A stretch of DNA of 64,000 nt, taken from JANQOH01 sp965214495 (lineage in GTDB: Bacteria; Pseudomonadota; Alphaproteobacteria; UBA7887). Position 1 is the first letter of the stretch. The number at the start of each line of letters is the position of its first letter. The stretch spans positions 2,604,001 to 2,668,000 of the forward strand of contig OZ243958.1 of NCBI GenBank assembly GCA_965214495.1. Reading direction: 5' to 3'. Of this stretch, positions 26,768-35,543 are shown piece after piece. Under the pieces are notes generated by a model. It ran no database searches. It saw only the letters and a list, made by a program, of their open reading frames with translations, and was not told the origin of the DNA. Both the position numbers and the translations under genes were made by a program.

Positions 26768-27708
26768 ACGGCCGGAAACCGGCCGGGCGCGGCTGGCTCT
26801 CTCGCCTCAAGACTGGATTGAGCCGGTCGGCGCAGTCGATCGGCAGCGGCATCGCCGGCATTCTCGGCAAGCGCAAGCTCGATGCCGAGTCGCTCGAGGA
26901 GCTCGAGGAACTGCTGATCGCCGCCGATCTCGGCGCGGCCACGGCGGCACGGCTGACAGGCAATCTGGGCCGGCGGCGCTTCGACGGCGACGCGGACGCC
27001 GACCGGGTGCGGCGCGCCCTCGCCGATGACATCGCCGAAATCCTGGCTCCGGTCGCGCGACCGCTGACCCTCGATCCGGCGCGCGCCCCGCATGTGGTGC
27101 TGGTCGTCGGAGTCAACGGGACCGGCAAGACGACGACGATCGGCAAGCTGGCGAAGCGATGGCGCGACGAAGGCCGCAGCGTCATGCTGGCGGCGTGCGA
27201 CACCTTTCGAGCGGCAGCGGTCGAGCAATTGTGCGTCTGGGGCGAGCGCACGGGCGCCGGTGTGGTCACGGGCAGGCCCGGCGGCGACCCGGCCGGCCTT
27301 GCCTTCGATGCGCTGGCCCGCGCCCGGGCCGAGGCGTGCGACGTGCTGATCGTCGACACCGCCGGGCGGTTGCAGAATCGCGCCGACCTGATGGCGCAAC
27401 TTGCGAAGATCGTCCGCGTTCTCAAGAAGCACGACGAAAGCGCACCGCATGACGTGATACTCGTGCTCGATGCCACCACCGGTCAGCACGCGCACCGCCA
27501 GGTCGCGGTCTTCCGCGACGTCACCGCCGTGACCGGCCTCGTCGTCACCAAGCTCGACGGCACGGCACGCGGCGGGGTGGTGGTAGCGCTCGCCGAAGCC
27601 TTCGGATTGCCCATGCACGCGGTCGGCGTCGGCGAGGGCGTGGACGACCTCCGGCCCTTCGAAGCTCGCGCCTTCGCCGACGCCCTGCTCGGCCTCGACC
27701 GGGGATAG
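26764..27708 (+). CDS. ftsY: Signal recognition particle receptor FtsY
   Basis: SRP receptor GTPase that delivers ribosome-nascent chains to the inner-membrane translocon. It is 314 aa, with a short basic N-terminal A region (about 35 residues) instead of the long acidic one of E. coli, as is common in this group. The NG domain has GVNGTGKTTTIGKLAKRW (G1), DTFRAAAVEQL (G2), DTAGRLQNRADLM (G3) and VVTKLDGTARGG (G4). The ATG at 26764 overlaps the mtaB stop. Confidence 0.96.
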   Translation: MNGRKPAGRGWLSRLKTGLSRSAQSIGSGIAGILGKRKLDAESLEELEELLIAADLGAATAARLTGNLGRRRFDGDADADRVRRALADDIAEILAPVARPLTLDPARAPHVVLVVGVNGTGKTTTIGKLAKRWRDEGRSVMLAACDTFRAAAVEQLCVWGERTGAGVVTGRPGGDPAGLAFDALARARAEACDVLIVDTAGRLQNRADLMAQLAKIVRVLKKHDESAPHDVILVLDATTGQHAHRQVAVFRDVTAVTGLVVTKLDGTARGGVVVALAEAFGLPMHAVGVGEGVDDLRPFEARAFADALLGLDRG

Positions 27709-27717
27709 CGACAGGCG

Positions 27718-28269
27718 ATGCGCCAGTTCCTCAAGCTCGCGGCCGAGGTCGGGCCGCTGGTGGTGTTCTTCGTCGTCAACGGCCGCGAAGGAATTATGAC
27801 CGCCACCGCCGCATTCATGGCGGCGACCGCGATCGCCGTGCCGCTGAGCTGGTGGATCGACCGCAGATTGCCTGTGATGCCGCTGGTCTCGGGCGTCTTC
27901 GTGCTGGGCTTCGGTGGACTGACGCTGCTGCTCGACGACGAGACCTTCATCAAGCTCAAGCCAACCATCGTCAATCTTCTGTTCGCCGCGATTCTGCTCG
28001 GCGGTCAGTTACTGAAGCTGCGCCTGTTGCCCAAATTGTTCGGCAGCATGCTGCAACTCGCCGAGCGCGGATGGCGGCTGCTGACGCTTCGTTGGGCCTG
28101 CTTTTTCGTCGTGCTCGCCGTGTTGAACGAGATCGTGTGGCGCACGCAGACCACGGAGTTGTGGATTCAGTTCAAGCTGTTCGGAATTCTGCCGCTGACG
28201 CTGGCCTTCAGCATGGCGCAGCTCCCGCTGATCGCCCGCTACCAGAGACCTGGCGAAGACCCGGCCTGA
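27718..28269 (+). CDS. yciB: Inner membrane-spanning protein YciB (IspZ, septation protein A family)
   Basis: Polytopic inner-membrane protein of 183 aa, normal for the family, linked in E. coli to cell envelope synthesis and septation. Five hydrophobic segments are visible, starting with EVGPLVVFFVVNGREGIMTA and including TLLLDDETFIKLKPTIVNLL and WACFFVVLAVLNEIVWRTQT, which carry family-conserved residues. It follows ftsY by 9 bases, the usual alphaproteobacterial neighbour. The molecular role is not settled even in model organisms. Confidence 0.93.
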   Translation: MRQFLKLAAEVGPLVVFFVVNGREGIMTATAAFMAATAIAVPLSWWIDRRLPVMPLVSGVFVLGFGGLTLLLDDETFIKLKPTIVNLLFAAILLGGQLLKLRLLPKLFGSMLQLAERGWRLLTLRWACFFVVLAVLNEIVWRTQTTELWIQFKLFGILPLTLAFSMAQLPLIARYQRPGEDPA

Positions 28270-28403
28270 CGGTCCGCTGCGGGACCGGCAGATCGCGCCG
28301 CCGTCGCTATTGAATGTCCTGGACGACCAATGCCCACATACGCCTTCCCGTCAACAACGACAGGCGCAGTTCCGATCGCTTCCGGGATCGTTTTCCAAAG
28401 CGC

Positions 28404-28697
28404 TCAAGCGGCCGCGGCGAGCCGCTTCACCGTTTTTCTGATTGCAGGGCCATTGTCTCGCTCGGCAACCTCGAGCTCGTAACGCGACTGGAGATTGAGC
28501 CAGAACGCAGCGGACACGCCGAACGCCCGTTCGAGTCGGAGAGCGGTATCGGCCGTCACGCCGCGCCGGCCGCGCACGATGTCGCTGATACGATTCTGCG
28601 GAATGCCGAGCGCCTGTGCAAGACCGTTGGCGCTGAGTTGGCAGGGTTCCATGAAGTCCTCACGGAGAGTCACGCCCGGGTGTATGGGGCCGATCAT
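28404..28697 (-). CDS. higA: HigA-family antitoxin, orphaned
   Basis: Xre-type DNA-binding antitoxin of 97 aa. The N-terminal PIHPGVTLREDFMEPCQLSA is the HigA signature. The helix-turn-helix follows (GLAQALGIPQNRISDIVRGR) and then LRLERAFGVSAAFWLNLQSR. In intact higBA modules the toxin precedes the antitoxin and overlaps it; here the ATG at 28697 overlaps the TGA of a toxin that keeps only its C-terminus (28694-28816). So this is an antitoxin without a working toxin, possibly kept as a repressor. Confidence 0.9.
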   Translation of the reverse strand: MIGPIHPGVTLREDFMEPCQLSANGLAQALGIPQNRISDIVRGRRGVTADTALRLERAFGVSAAFWLNLQSRYELEVAERDNGPAIRKTVKRLAAAA

Positions 28698-28816
28698 CGG
28701 TGATAGTCCGCTATTTCGACATTGGCCGGTCTGTCTTTCCAGTCGAACACGATGCGATACCGATCATTATCTCGCGATTCGATCCCTTTTGCGACGGGGT
28801 CGGCGCGCCCGGCGCG
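28694..28816 (-). pseudogene. higB: Remnant of higB toxin, C-terminal segment only
   Basis: The frame upstream of higA reads GIESRDNDRYRIVFDWKDRP then ANVEIADYHR and a TGA that overlaps the higA start. This is the characteristic HigB C-terminus. In the same frame, the stop codon of the flavoprotein-like gene (TAA, 28817-28819) lies just upstream, so only 40 codons remain of a toxin that should have about 90-110. No start codon or N-terminal domain survives. Confidence 0.85.
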
Positions 28817-28842
28817 TTATCGCCCACTGGAACGCGCCGGGC
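28807..28842 (-). terminator. Long GC-rich hairpin at the end of the qhp operon
   Basis: A perfect 12-base inverted repeat, GCCCGGCGCGTT (28807-28818) and AACGCGCCGGGC (28831-28842), surrounds a 12-base loop and spans the stop codon of the last gene of the operon. The stem is very stable. No T-run follows on the minus strand, so it is not a classical intrinsic terminator; it could pause polymerase, protect the 3' end, or mark the deletion junction that beheaded higB. Confidence 0.45.
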
Positions 28843-29773
28843 GGGCCGAGGAGTCCGTGTGGCCGATCATACGCCGCAGCGCGGCGCTTATGGCCTCGAC
28901 ACCCGGGTGCTGCCAGCGCGCGGCGACGATCCCGTCGGGCCGAATGAGATAGAATGCGCCGGTCATCGCGCCGTAAACCTTGTGCAGGGCGCGACCGGCA
29001 TCGCGAATGCAGGCGAAGCGGCTTTCGATCCCGCCGCGGGCGGACGCCAATACGACCGAGAGTTGCGGCGGCGCATGGGAGAGGCTCGCCATCCCGTCGG
29101 CGAGGCGCGCGGGAAGGTCGGAGTAGTCGCCGGTGAAAAACAGCCCCAGCGCGCCGGGGCCGATGAGATCGACGAGACGGGTTTCGGTGTCGGCGAGGCG
29201 GATCGCGCGGTCGACGACGCGGGCGCCGGGCGCCGGACCGGCGCGGAATTTCGGCTCGACGGAGAAACGGCTGTGGAGCGGCGACGGCGCGTCGGCGCGG
29301 CGTTCGATCGCCACGCTTTCGAGGAGACGTTCCGGGGCTTCGCCGCGCGCCACTAGCGCGAGTTTCCACGCCAGGTTGCCGGCGTCGAGGAGCGCCCGGT
29401 CCGCCGGCTCGCTGGGCAGCCGGGCGTAACCGGGGCCGACGCGCAAGTCAGCGTCCGGCGCGAATTCGACGTCGAAGGTCGTCTCTCCCGCCTCGACGGG
29501 CGGGAACCGCGCGTCCAGCGTTTGCAACAACGCCGCGCCGGGGACGGTCGCGCCGCCGTCGTCCCTATGGCGGGCCGGGAGGGCGGCACAACCGGCGATG
29601 GCGATGCGCAGGGTCTGCAAAGCGGCGGGCGACAGCCGCGCGTCCCCGACGCATCGGTTCGGATCCGGTTCTGCGACGACCGGAACGCGCCGCCGCACCA
29701 GTTCCCGGGCTAACAGGAGGGGGCCCGGACCCGGGCCGACGATGCGAACGACGGCGCGGCCTTCGGCGTTCAC
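28817..29773 (-). CDS. Shortened flavin monooxygenase-like protein (PheA/TfdB type), probably degenerate
   Basis: A 318-aa frame with both ends of a phenol-hydroxylase-type FAD monooxygenase but little in between. The N-terminus RIVGPGPGPLLLARELVRRR mimics the FAD motif but has lost the GxGxxG spacing. DAGNLAWKLALVARGEAPER is at about residues 130-149, whereas intact members have it near 290. The GDxxH sequence that should precede it is gone. The thioredoxin-like C-terminal domain (YGAMTGAFYLIRPDGIVAAR) is intact. The GTG at 29773 overlaps the CcmF-like gene, so it is still the last gene of the qhp operon. It is either a decaying gene or a protein reduced to its C-terminal domain. Confidence 0.65.
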   Translation of the reverse strand: MNAEGRAVVRIVGPGPGPLLLARELVRRRVPVVAEPDPNRCVGDARLSPAALQTLRIAIAGCAALPARHRDDGGATVPGAALLQTLDARFPPVEAGETTFDVEFAPDADLRVGPGYARLPSEPADRALLDAGNLAWKLALVARGEAPERLLESVAIERRADAPSPLHSRFSVEPKFRAGPAPGARVVDRAIRLADTETRLVDLIGPGALGLFFTGDYSDLPARLADGMASLSHAPPQLSVVLASARGGIESRFACIRDAGRALHKVYGAMTGAFYLIRPDGIVAARWQHPGVEAISAALRRMIGHTDSSARPARSSGR

Positions 29774-31956
29774 AACGCGGCGGAAGGGGGCGCGCTCGTC
29801 GGGCGGCCGGCGCGGCGCATCTCCGGAACCATCGCCGCCGCGGCGCCGAGAACGAGGCCGATGAGGCCGAACCACAGCCAGCTCATCGCCGGATAGATCT
29901 TGAGAACCACCGGCACCGTCGAGGGCGCGCGCGCCACCCCGTCCGCGCCGGTTTCATAGGCTACAGCCGGCAACCAGACCTGCACGTCCCGCCACAGGCC
30001 GCGATGGATGAACGGGTCGATCATCTGCGTCGCGCCGCTGACCGTGCGCGCATAGCGGTAATCGACGATCTCGCACATCAGCCGCACCGGCCCGAGGTCG
30101 CGGCTCGCCTGCGGATCGGCGTCGCGATACGCTGCGGCGCCGGTCGCGGTTTCCACCGTGGCGCCGTCGCGAACGAGCGTCCAGTGCACCTGCGCCACCG
30201 CATGCAGCGCCGGGCCGCCGCCTTCGACGCGGGCACCGTCGCGCGCGAGGCGCTCGTGATCCACTGCGACCGTGACCTCGTAGCCGCCGGGAAAGCGGAT
30301 AGGCTGCGCGAAATCTTCGGGGTAGTCCAGATTGCGCCAGTGATAGACGTCGAACACCGAGGCGATGGTGCCTGCGGCAAGCGCCATGACAGCGGCGAAG
30401 TGCAGGCCGCCTACCGGCAGGTAGTAGCGCCCGAGCGCATGGCGGCGGCGAAGCGCGGCGGCGACACCCCAGGCCAGCGCCGCCAGGCCGAGATAGGCCA
30501 TCGCGACACTCAGCGCCTCGATCAGCCAGAAGATCGCCGTCGTGTTCGCCGAGGTCAGCCCCTTACCCGTGAACTGCGCCGCCATCGGTTGCCAGTATGC
30601 GGGCACGGCGACGCACGCGGCGGCCACCGACAGCGTCAACGCCCAACGCCCGAAGCGGGCGCGGATGGGCACGAAATTGTGCCCGCCGGCGAGGCCGATG
30701 ACGATACCGAGCGGCGCCAGAAGCGCGTTGGCGTGGTAGCGGTCGATATCCCAACGGTCGAACATGTCGCGCAATCGTTCCGCCTCTGCCGATGACGTCC
30801 AGCGCGCCAGGAATTCGAAGAACGGTTTGAATTTCTCGGGGCGCGGCAGGCCCAGGGCGTGCGAGACATAGGCCTCGGCGATGATCCCGGCGCCGATCGC
30901 CGCGCAACCGGTCATCGTCAGCGCGGCAATGGCGATGAGGATCGCGGATTCGTTCGCCCGTGTGCGTCCGAGGCGCCGCCGGCGCGATGCGACGAACGCG
31001 GCTATCGTCGCGGTCGCCAACGCCGCAGCGACCGCCAGCAGCCACGGAAACGAGGTGTCGCCGACATAGCGGTGCGACGAGGCCAGCGCCGGATGCCGCG
31101 TGATCACCAGCGAGACAAGCGCGGTTACGGCGCAGCCCAGGCCGAGCAGCGGATGCAGCCTGCCATACCCCCCGCCGTCGGCGCGATAGCGGCGCAGGGT
31201 GTGCAACTGCGCGGTTGCCAGCGCCCAGACCATGAAGACGCTGGTCTGCACCGGATCCCAGTGCCAGAACTGTCCGAAGGTGAAGTCTTCGTAGGCCCAC
31301 CACATGCCGGCGACCAGCCCGGCGGTGAGCACGAGCCAGCCGAGGCGTGTCCAGCGCGCCGCGATGGCCCCCCAATCGCCGCGGCCGGTCGCCAGCGCCT
31401 GCAACGCCGCGCCGGCGGGAGCGATGAACAAAGCGTAGGCCGCGAACACGAAGGGCGGATGGATCAGCATCCACACCCGCATCAGATGGACGTTCATGCC
31501 GCGGCCTTCGTTGGCGACCTCGCCGGCGGCGAAGGGGGTCCAGATGGCTGCGCCGATGCCGCACGCGGCGGCGAGCAGCAACGCGCCGGGGCCGGCCCAT
31601 CCCCGGCGGCGGGCGAGCGCCAGCGCCGCCGAGGCCATGATCGCGCAGAGCAACAACAGCGTGCCTTCGTCGCCGCCCCACAGATTGGCGAGCTTGTAGA
31701 TCGTCGGCAGCTCGCTGTGGCTGTAGAGCCAGACATAGCGGACGTCGAACCTGTCCCCGACGAGCAGCAACGCCAAATGAAGCACGGCCGCCAGCGCGCC
31801 CGTCGCCGCAAGGCGGGAAAGTGCGATGCGCCGGCGCGGCAACGCAGCGCCCGCCAGGGCGCAGACCACGACCGCCACGACGACGGCCTGGGGCCAGGGC
31901 AGCAGCGCCAGCGGTGCAACCGCGAGCCACCACCAGCGCGTCGGATCAGTCGGCAT
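29770..31956 (-). CDS. CcmF/NrfE-like cytochrome c heme lyase
   Basis: Polytopic inner-membrane protein of 728 aa with about 14 hydrophobic segments, of the CcmF/CcsA heme-handling family that attaches heme to apocytochromes c. It keeps LPTIYKLANLWGGDEGTLLL and the tryptophan-rich WWD-type motif MWWAYEDFTFGQFWHWDPVQ, with HPPFVFAAYALFIAP before it. A long periplasmic loop precedes the last helix (YPAMSWLWFGLIGLVLGA). ATG at 31956 overlaps the end of qhpE by 11 bases, so it belongs to the qhp operon. Other ccm genes are absent here. A dedicated role in loading the two hemes of QhpA is inferred from location. Confidence 0.85.
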   Translation of the reverse strand: MPTDPTRWWWLAVAPLALLPWPQAVVVAVVVCALAGAALPRRRIALSRLAATGALAAVLHLALLLVGDRFDVRYVWLYSHSELPTIYKLANLWGGDEGTLLLLCAIMASAALALARRRGWAGPGALLLAAACGIGAAIWTPFAAGEVANEGRGMNVHLMRVWMLIHPPFVFAAYALFIAPAGAALQALATGRGDWGAIAARWTRLGWLVLTAGLVAGMWWAYEDFTFGQFWHWDPVQTSVFMVWALATAQLHTLRRYRADGGGYGRLHPLLGLGCAVTALVSLVITRHPALASSHRYVGDTSFPWLLAVAAALATATIAAFVASRRRRLGRTRANESAILIAIAALTMTGCAAIGAGIIAEAYVSHALGLPRPEKFKPFFEFLARWTSSAEAERLRDMFDRWDIDRYHANALLAPLGIVIGLAGGHNFVPIRARFGRWALTLSVAAACVAVPAYWQPMAAQFTGKGLTSANTTAIFWLIEALSVAMAYLGLAALAWGVAAALRRRHALGRYYLPVGGLHFAAVMALAAGTIASVFDVYHWRNLDYPEDFAQPIRFPGGYEVTVAVDHERLARDGARVEGGGPALHAVAQVHWTLVRDGATVETATGAAAYRDADPQASRDLGPVRLMCEIVDYRYARTVSGATQMIDPFIHRGLWRDVQVWLPAVAYETGADGVARAPSTVPVVLKIYPAMSWLWFGLIGLVLGAAAAMVPEMRRAGRPTSAPPSAAL

Positions 31957-32608
31957 CGGCGGCGGTCCGTCGTTCGGGACCGCGATAGACCGCCATGCGA
32001 GCGAGGGCGGCGCGCGCCGGGCCGATACCGCGGACCCGCGCCGCGGCCAGCAGGCCGGTCGCGTGGGCGACGGCGAGCGACGCCCCGGCGCGTCCGGCCC
32101 CGCGCACGCAGGCGCCGAAATCGGCTTGTTCCGTTGCCAGATGCGAGAGCTCGTTCTCGCCGCAGCGCGCGTCGCCGGTGATGCGGATGACGCCGGGATA
32201 GGCGGACGGATAGACCGGAGCGCCGCGCGCCGGCGAGGCGGCCAGCAGAATGCGGTCGGCGGCGACCGCCGCCGCGCACGCGGCGCGCAACACCGCACGG
32301 TCGGCCGCCAGACCGAGGCACAGGGTCACCATGTCGGCGCCCTCGCCGACAAGCCATTCGAGGCCCGCCGCAACCGCCGCCGCCGAAGTGACCCCGCGGG
32401 CGTTCAACACCTGCGCGTCGAGAAGCGCGCAGGCCGGCGCGTGGCGGCGCAGGACCGAAGCGACCGCGCTGCCGTGGCCGAGATCGTCCGGCGCCGCCGA
32501 CGCGCCCGCAGCCGCCTCGGCGTCGATCGGACGAAAGCCGCGCGCCGCCGCTGTCGGCAGGCCGGAAATACCGCTGTCGAGCACGCCGACGCGCAGCGGT
32601 TCATCCAT
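31946..32608 (-). CDS. qhpE: QhpE, subtilisin-like protease for the QHNDH gamma subunit leader
   Basis: Small serine protease of 220 aa. In characterised QHNDH systems QhpE cuts the leader from the cross-linked gamma subunit in the cytoplasm. The subtilase triad is visible: Asp11 (VGVLDSGI), His45 (LGHGSAVASVL) and Ser177 (GASLAVAHATGLLAA). There is no signal peptide or prodomain, fitting an intracellular maturase. The oxyanion-hole Asn found in most subtilases is replaced: the corresponding loop reads LLAASPARGA. The gene overlaps qhpF by 8 bases and the CcmF-like gene by 11. Confidence 0.88.
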   Translation of the reverse strand: MDEPLRVGVLDSGISGLPTAAARGFRPIDAEAAAGASAAPDDLGHGSAVASVLRRHAPACALLDAQVLNARGVTSAAAVAAGLEWLVGEGADMVTLCLGLAADRAVLRAACAAAVAADRILLAASPARGAPVYPSAYPGVIRITGDARCGENELSHLATEQADFGACVRGAGRAGASLAVAHATGLLAAARVRGIGPARAALARMAVYRGPERRTAADAD

Positions 32609-34310
32609 CGACGGGTTCCCGCGCGCGGAAACGGCCGTCGGCCAGTTCGACCAGCCTGTCCGCGCCGACCATGATATCGGTGCGATGACTGATCACGATG
32701 CGCGTCCGTTCTGCGAACAGCGCATCGACCGCCTCGATCAATTGCGCCTCGGTGCCCGGATCGACCGCCGAGGTCGCTTCGTCGAGCACCAGCACCAGCG
32801 GATCCTGCAGCAGGGCGCGGGCGATCGCCAGTCTTTGCCGCTGACCGCCCGAAAGCTGAGCGCCGCGCTCGCCGAGCAGGGTGTCGTATCCCGCCGGCAG
32901 CGCGTCGATAAAACCGTCGATCCGGGCGAGCCGCGCCGCCTCGCACACCGCCGCCGGAGTCGCGTCCGGGCAGCCATAGCGGATGTTGTCGGCGATCGAA
33001 CCGCGAAACAGGACGATATCCTGCGCCACGACGACGACGCGTCGCCGCAGGCTCGCCAGATCGATCTCGCGCAGATCGATTCCGTCGAGCCGCAGCACGC
33101 CCTCCTGCGGGTCGAAATGGCGTTGCAAAAGATCGATCAAGGTCGTCTTGCCGGCCCCGGAAATGCCCACCACGCCCACTTTCTCGCCGCCGCGCAGGGC
33201 CAGATCGGCGCCGTCGAGCACCGGCGCCGCGCCATCCGGATAACGGAAGTGCACGGCCTCCAGACTCACCGCGCCGGCGGCGTCGGCGGGCAGGACCCGG
33301 GGGCGCGCCGGTGCGGCTACGGCGACCGTCGCGTCGGTCAGAGTCAACACCCGCGCCAACGAGACGCGAAGCCGCATCACGCCCACATACAGGCCAAGCA
33401 GGCTGTGCACCGGCCCGGACGCGAAACCGAGATAGGTGCTGAACGCGATCAGCGTGCCGAGGGTCATTTCGCCGTCGATAATCAGCCAGCCGCCGGCGAG
33501 AAACACGCCGGCGCGGCTCGCCGAGGTCAACAGGTTGGGGACTGCTGCGGTCAGGAACTCGGTAACCTGCAAGCGCAGCAGATCGCCCAGATAGGCGCTG
33601 TTGAGCCGCCCGAGCCGGGAACGCTCGCGTCCCTCGGCGCCGACCGACTGGATGAACTTCATCGCCGGCACGGTCTCGACAAGGAAGGCGGAAACGTCGC
33701 TCATGCGCTCGCGCACGCGGCGGGTGCGCCGCTCGACCCGCGGGCGCATGGCGCGGAGGTAGAGATACTGCGCCGGCAACAATGCCAGCGCCACCAGCGA
33801 AAGCTGCCAGCTCAACCACACCATCAGGGCGAGTGCGGCGGCGAGGCCGAGAGCGCCGTTCACGCCGCCGAGCAGGGAGTCGACACAGAAGCGCTGGATC
33901 TGCGCCACGTCGCCGTCGAGCCGCTGCAAAACGTCGCCGGTCCGCATTCGGGCGAAGAAGCTCGGCGGCAGCCGTTGCAGATGGCCGTAAACCTCCTCGC
34001 GCAGAGCGAACAGGATCCGTCCCGACAGCTTTACGTGGCAGTAGCGGTTGCAGCCGCCGAGCACCAGATTGGCGAGTCCGGTCGCCAACATCAGCGCGGT
34101 CAGCCAGACAAGCGCCCGGAAATCCCCGCCGAGGATGCCGTCGTCGATCATCAACTTCATGATCCAGGGCTGCGCGGCGACGACAGCGGTCACGCCCAGC
34201 GACAGGGCGAACACCACGGCGAGCGCGCGCGCCTCGCGGCGCACATGGCCGAACGCCCATGAAAGGGCCCGTCGCTCGGCGGCGCCGAACCGCGGCCGCG
34301 CCGCACTCAT
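32601..34310 (-). CDS. qhpF: QhpF, ABC transporter for export of the QHNDH gamma subunit
   Basis: Half-size ABC exporter of 569 aa: six-helix membrane domain (about residues 25-310) followed by an ATPase domain. Walker A is GISGAGKTT, the signature is LSGGQRQR, Walker B is LVLVLDEATS and the switch His is in VISHRTD. In known QHNDH loci QhpF is required to move the processed gamma subunit to the periplasm. ATG at 34310 is chosen over a TTG nine codons upstream; neither has a strong ribosome site. It lies 78 bases after qhpB. Confidence 0.9.
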   Translation of the reverse strand: MSAARPRFGAAERRALSWAFGHVRREARALAVVFALSLGVTAVVAAQPWIMKLMIDDGILGGDFRALVWLTALMLATGLANLVLGGCNRYCHVKLSGRILFALREEVYGHLQRLPPSFFARMRTGDVLQRLDGDVAQIQRFCVDSLLGGVNGALGLAAALALMVWLSWQLSLVALALLPAQYLYLRAMRPRVERRTRRVRERMSDVSAFLVETVPAMKFIQSVGAEGRERSRLGRLNSAYLGDLLRLQVTEFLTAAVPNLLTSASRAGVFLAGGWLIIDGEMTLGTLIAFSTYLGFASGPVHSLLGLYVGVMRLRVSLARVLTLTDATVAVAAPARPRVLPADAAGAVSLEAVHFRYPDGAAPVLDGADLALRGGEKVGVVGISGAGKTTLIDLLQRHFDPQEGVLRLDGIDLREIDLASLRRRVVVVAQDIVLFRGSIADNIRYGCPDATPAAVCEAARLARIDGFIDALPAGYDTLLGERGAQLSGGQRQRLAIARALLQDPLVLVLDEATSAVDPGTEAQLIEAVDALFAERTRIVISHRTDIMVGADRLVELADGRFRAREPVDG

Positions 34311-34388
34311 CGCGGAATCGCCGTGCGGCGGGCGCAAAACGACGGGGGCCCGCGGCGGCCGGCCCCCGAATCGTCGAACGACGGAGCG

Positions 34389-35504
34389 TCAGCGATGGAT
34401 GACGCGCAAGCCCGCCACGCCCTGATCGCCGCCGCCGGGCAACGTCACCTGGCCCACTTTTTCGAGCGTCTCGGTGCTGTGTATCGCGATATCGCCGAAG
34501 GTCGAGCCGATGTAGAGCTCGTCGCCTTCCGCCGCGATCGCCACCGAGTAATAGGTGTGGTCGAGATCGACCCGGCCGCTCAGCGCGCCGGTGTCGAGGT
34601 CGTAACGGCTGAGCTGGGTATAGACGCCGTAGATCTCGTTCTGCCGCACCGGATTGCGCGCGATCGAGAAAATCAGCACGTCCATCGAGGCGACGTCGAA
34701 CTGCTGCCACTCGTTGGTGGCGAGATCGACCGTGGTGAGGCCAAGCACGAAATCGGCAAGCTGATCCCAGTCGCCCGCGTCGCGCGCCGCCCGGTCCGCG
34801 AACACCGGCGCGAAATAGGGAAACAGCATGACGTCGGTGTTGTCGTAGAGCGGCCAGAACGACAGGCCGTCGGGGTCGCCGTAGGTCGGTCGCAGCTCTT
34901 CCCAACTGTTGAGAAGAATCTCCTGCCTGATTTCGCCGGTGGCGATATCGAACTGGCGAACTTCGTGGCCGAAGCTCCACAACGTCTCGCCATCGTGCGA
35001 CGGTGCCATGATGGTATGCCCGCGTGGCACGTCGAAATAGCGTTTCGGCCTGGCGTCCAGCCCGGCGTCGGCGTCGAACACCAGAATCCGGTGCATGGGC
35101 CGGACCCGGTAGCGGTCGGGCAGCAGTTCGACTTCGGAAACCTGCACGTAGAGTTCGGCGCCGTCGCGGCTGGCGGTCATGCCGGCGATGCTGCGCGCAC
35201 GCACATTCCCCTGGCTGAGCACGGCGTGGAACACCGTCTTGCAGGTGTCGATTTCGGTGCCGATCAGCTCGCCCCAGCCATTGGTGACGATGTAGAGGAT
35301 CTCGTTGTCGGGCGACGGGTGCTGGACGACCGGCGAGCCGCGACCGGGCAACGTGCAGCTTTGCACCACCTCGCGGGCGTCGGCGTCAACGAGATGGAAG
35401 CCGTTCGGCTTGTTCGCCGCCAGGATGTATTCCTTCGCCGCGGCCTCCGCAGCGACGACCGCGATCGATGCGACCGCGACGAGACCGGTCAGATATCTGT
35501 TCAT
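34389..35504 (-). CDS. qhpB: QhpB, beta subunit of quinohemoprotein amine dehydrogenase
   Basis: Periplasmic subunit of 371 aa that folds as a seven-bladed beta propeller around the gamma subunit. A Sec signal peptide is clear (LTGLVAVASIAVVAAEAAA, cut near residue 23), followed by ILAANKPNGFHLVDADAREV, the family start. Repeated propeller-type blocks such as LYIVTNGWGELIGTEIDTCK and ILVFDADAGLDARPKRYFDV run through the protein. It follows qhpC by 39 bases, the standard order A-D-C-B. Confidence 0.93.
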   Translation of the reverse strand: MNRYLTGLVAVASIAVVAAEAAAKEYILAANKPNGFHLVDADAREVVQSCTLPGRGSPVVQHPSPDNEILYIVTNGWGELIGTEIDTCKTVFHAVLSQGNVRARSIAGMTASRDGAELYVQVSEVELLPDRYRVRPMHRILVFDADAGLDARPKRYFDVPRGHTIMAPSHDGETLWSFGHEVRQFDIATGEIRQEILLNSWEELRPTYGDPDGLSFWPLYDNTDVMLFPYFAPVFADRAARDAGDWDQLADFVLGLTTVDLATNEWQQFDVASMDVLIFSIARNPVRQNEIYGVYTQLSRYDLDTGALSGRVDLDHTYYSVAIAAEGDELYIGSTFGDIAIHSTETLEKVGQVTLPGGGDQGVAGLRVIHR

Positions 35505-35543
35505 CGTCCCCTCCCTCGGTTCAACCGTAGCGGCGGCGCAGGC

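Noticed and set aside
28270..28403. Terminator hairpin directly after yciB (CGGTCC/GGACCG)
   Set aside because: Six-base stem without a T-run; not distinguishable from chance in GC-rich DNA.
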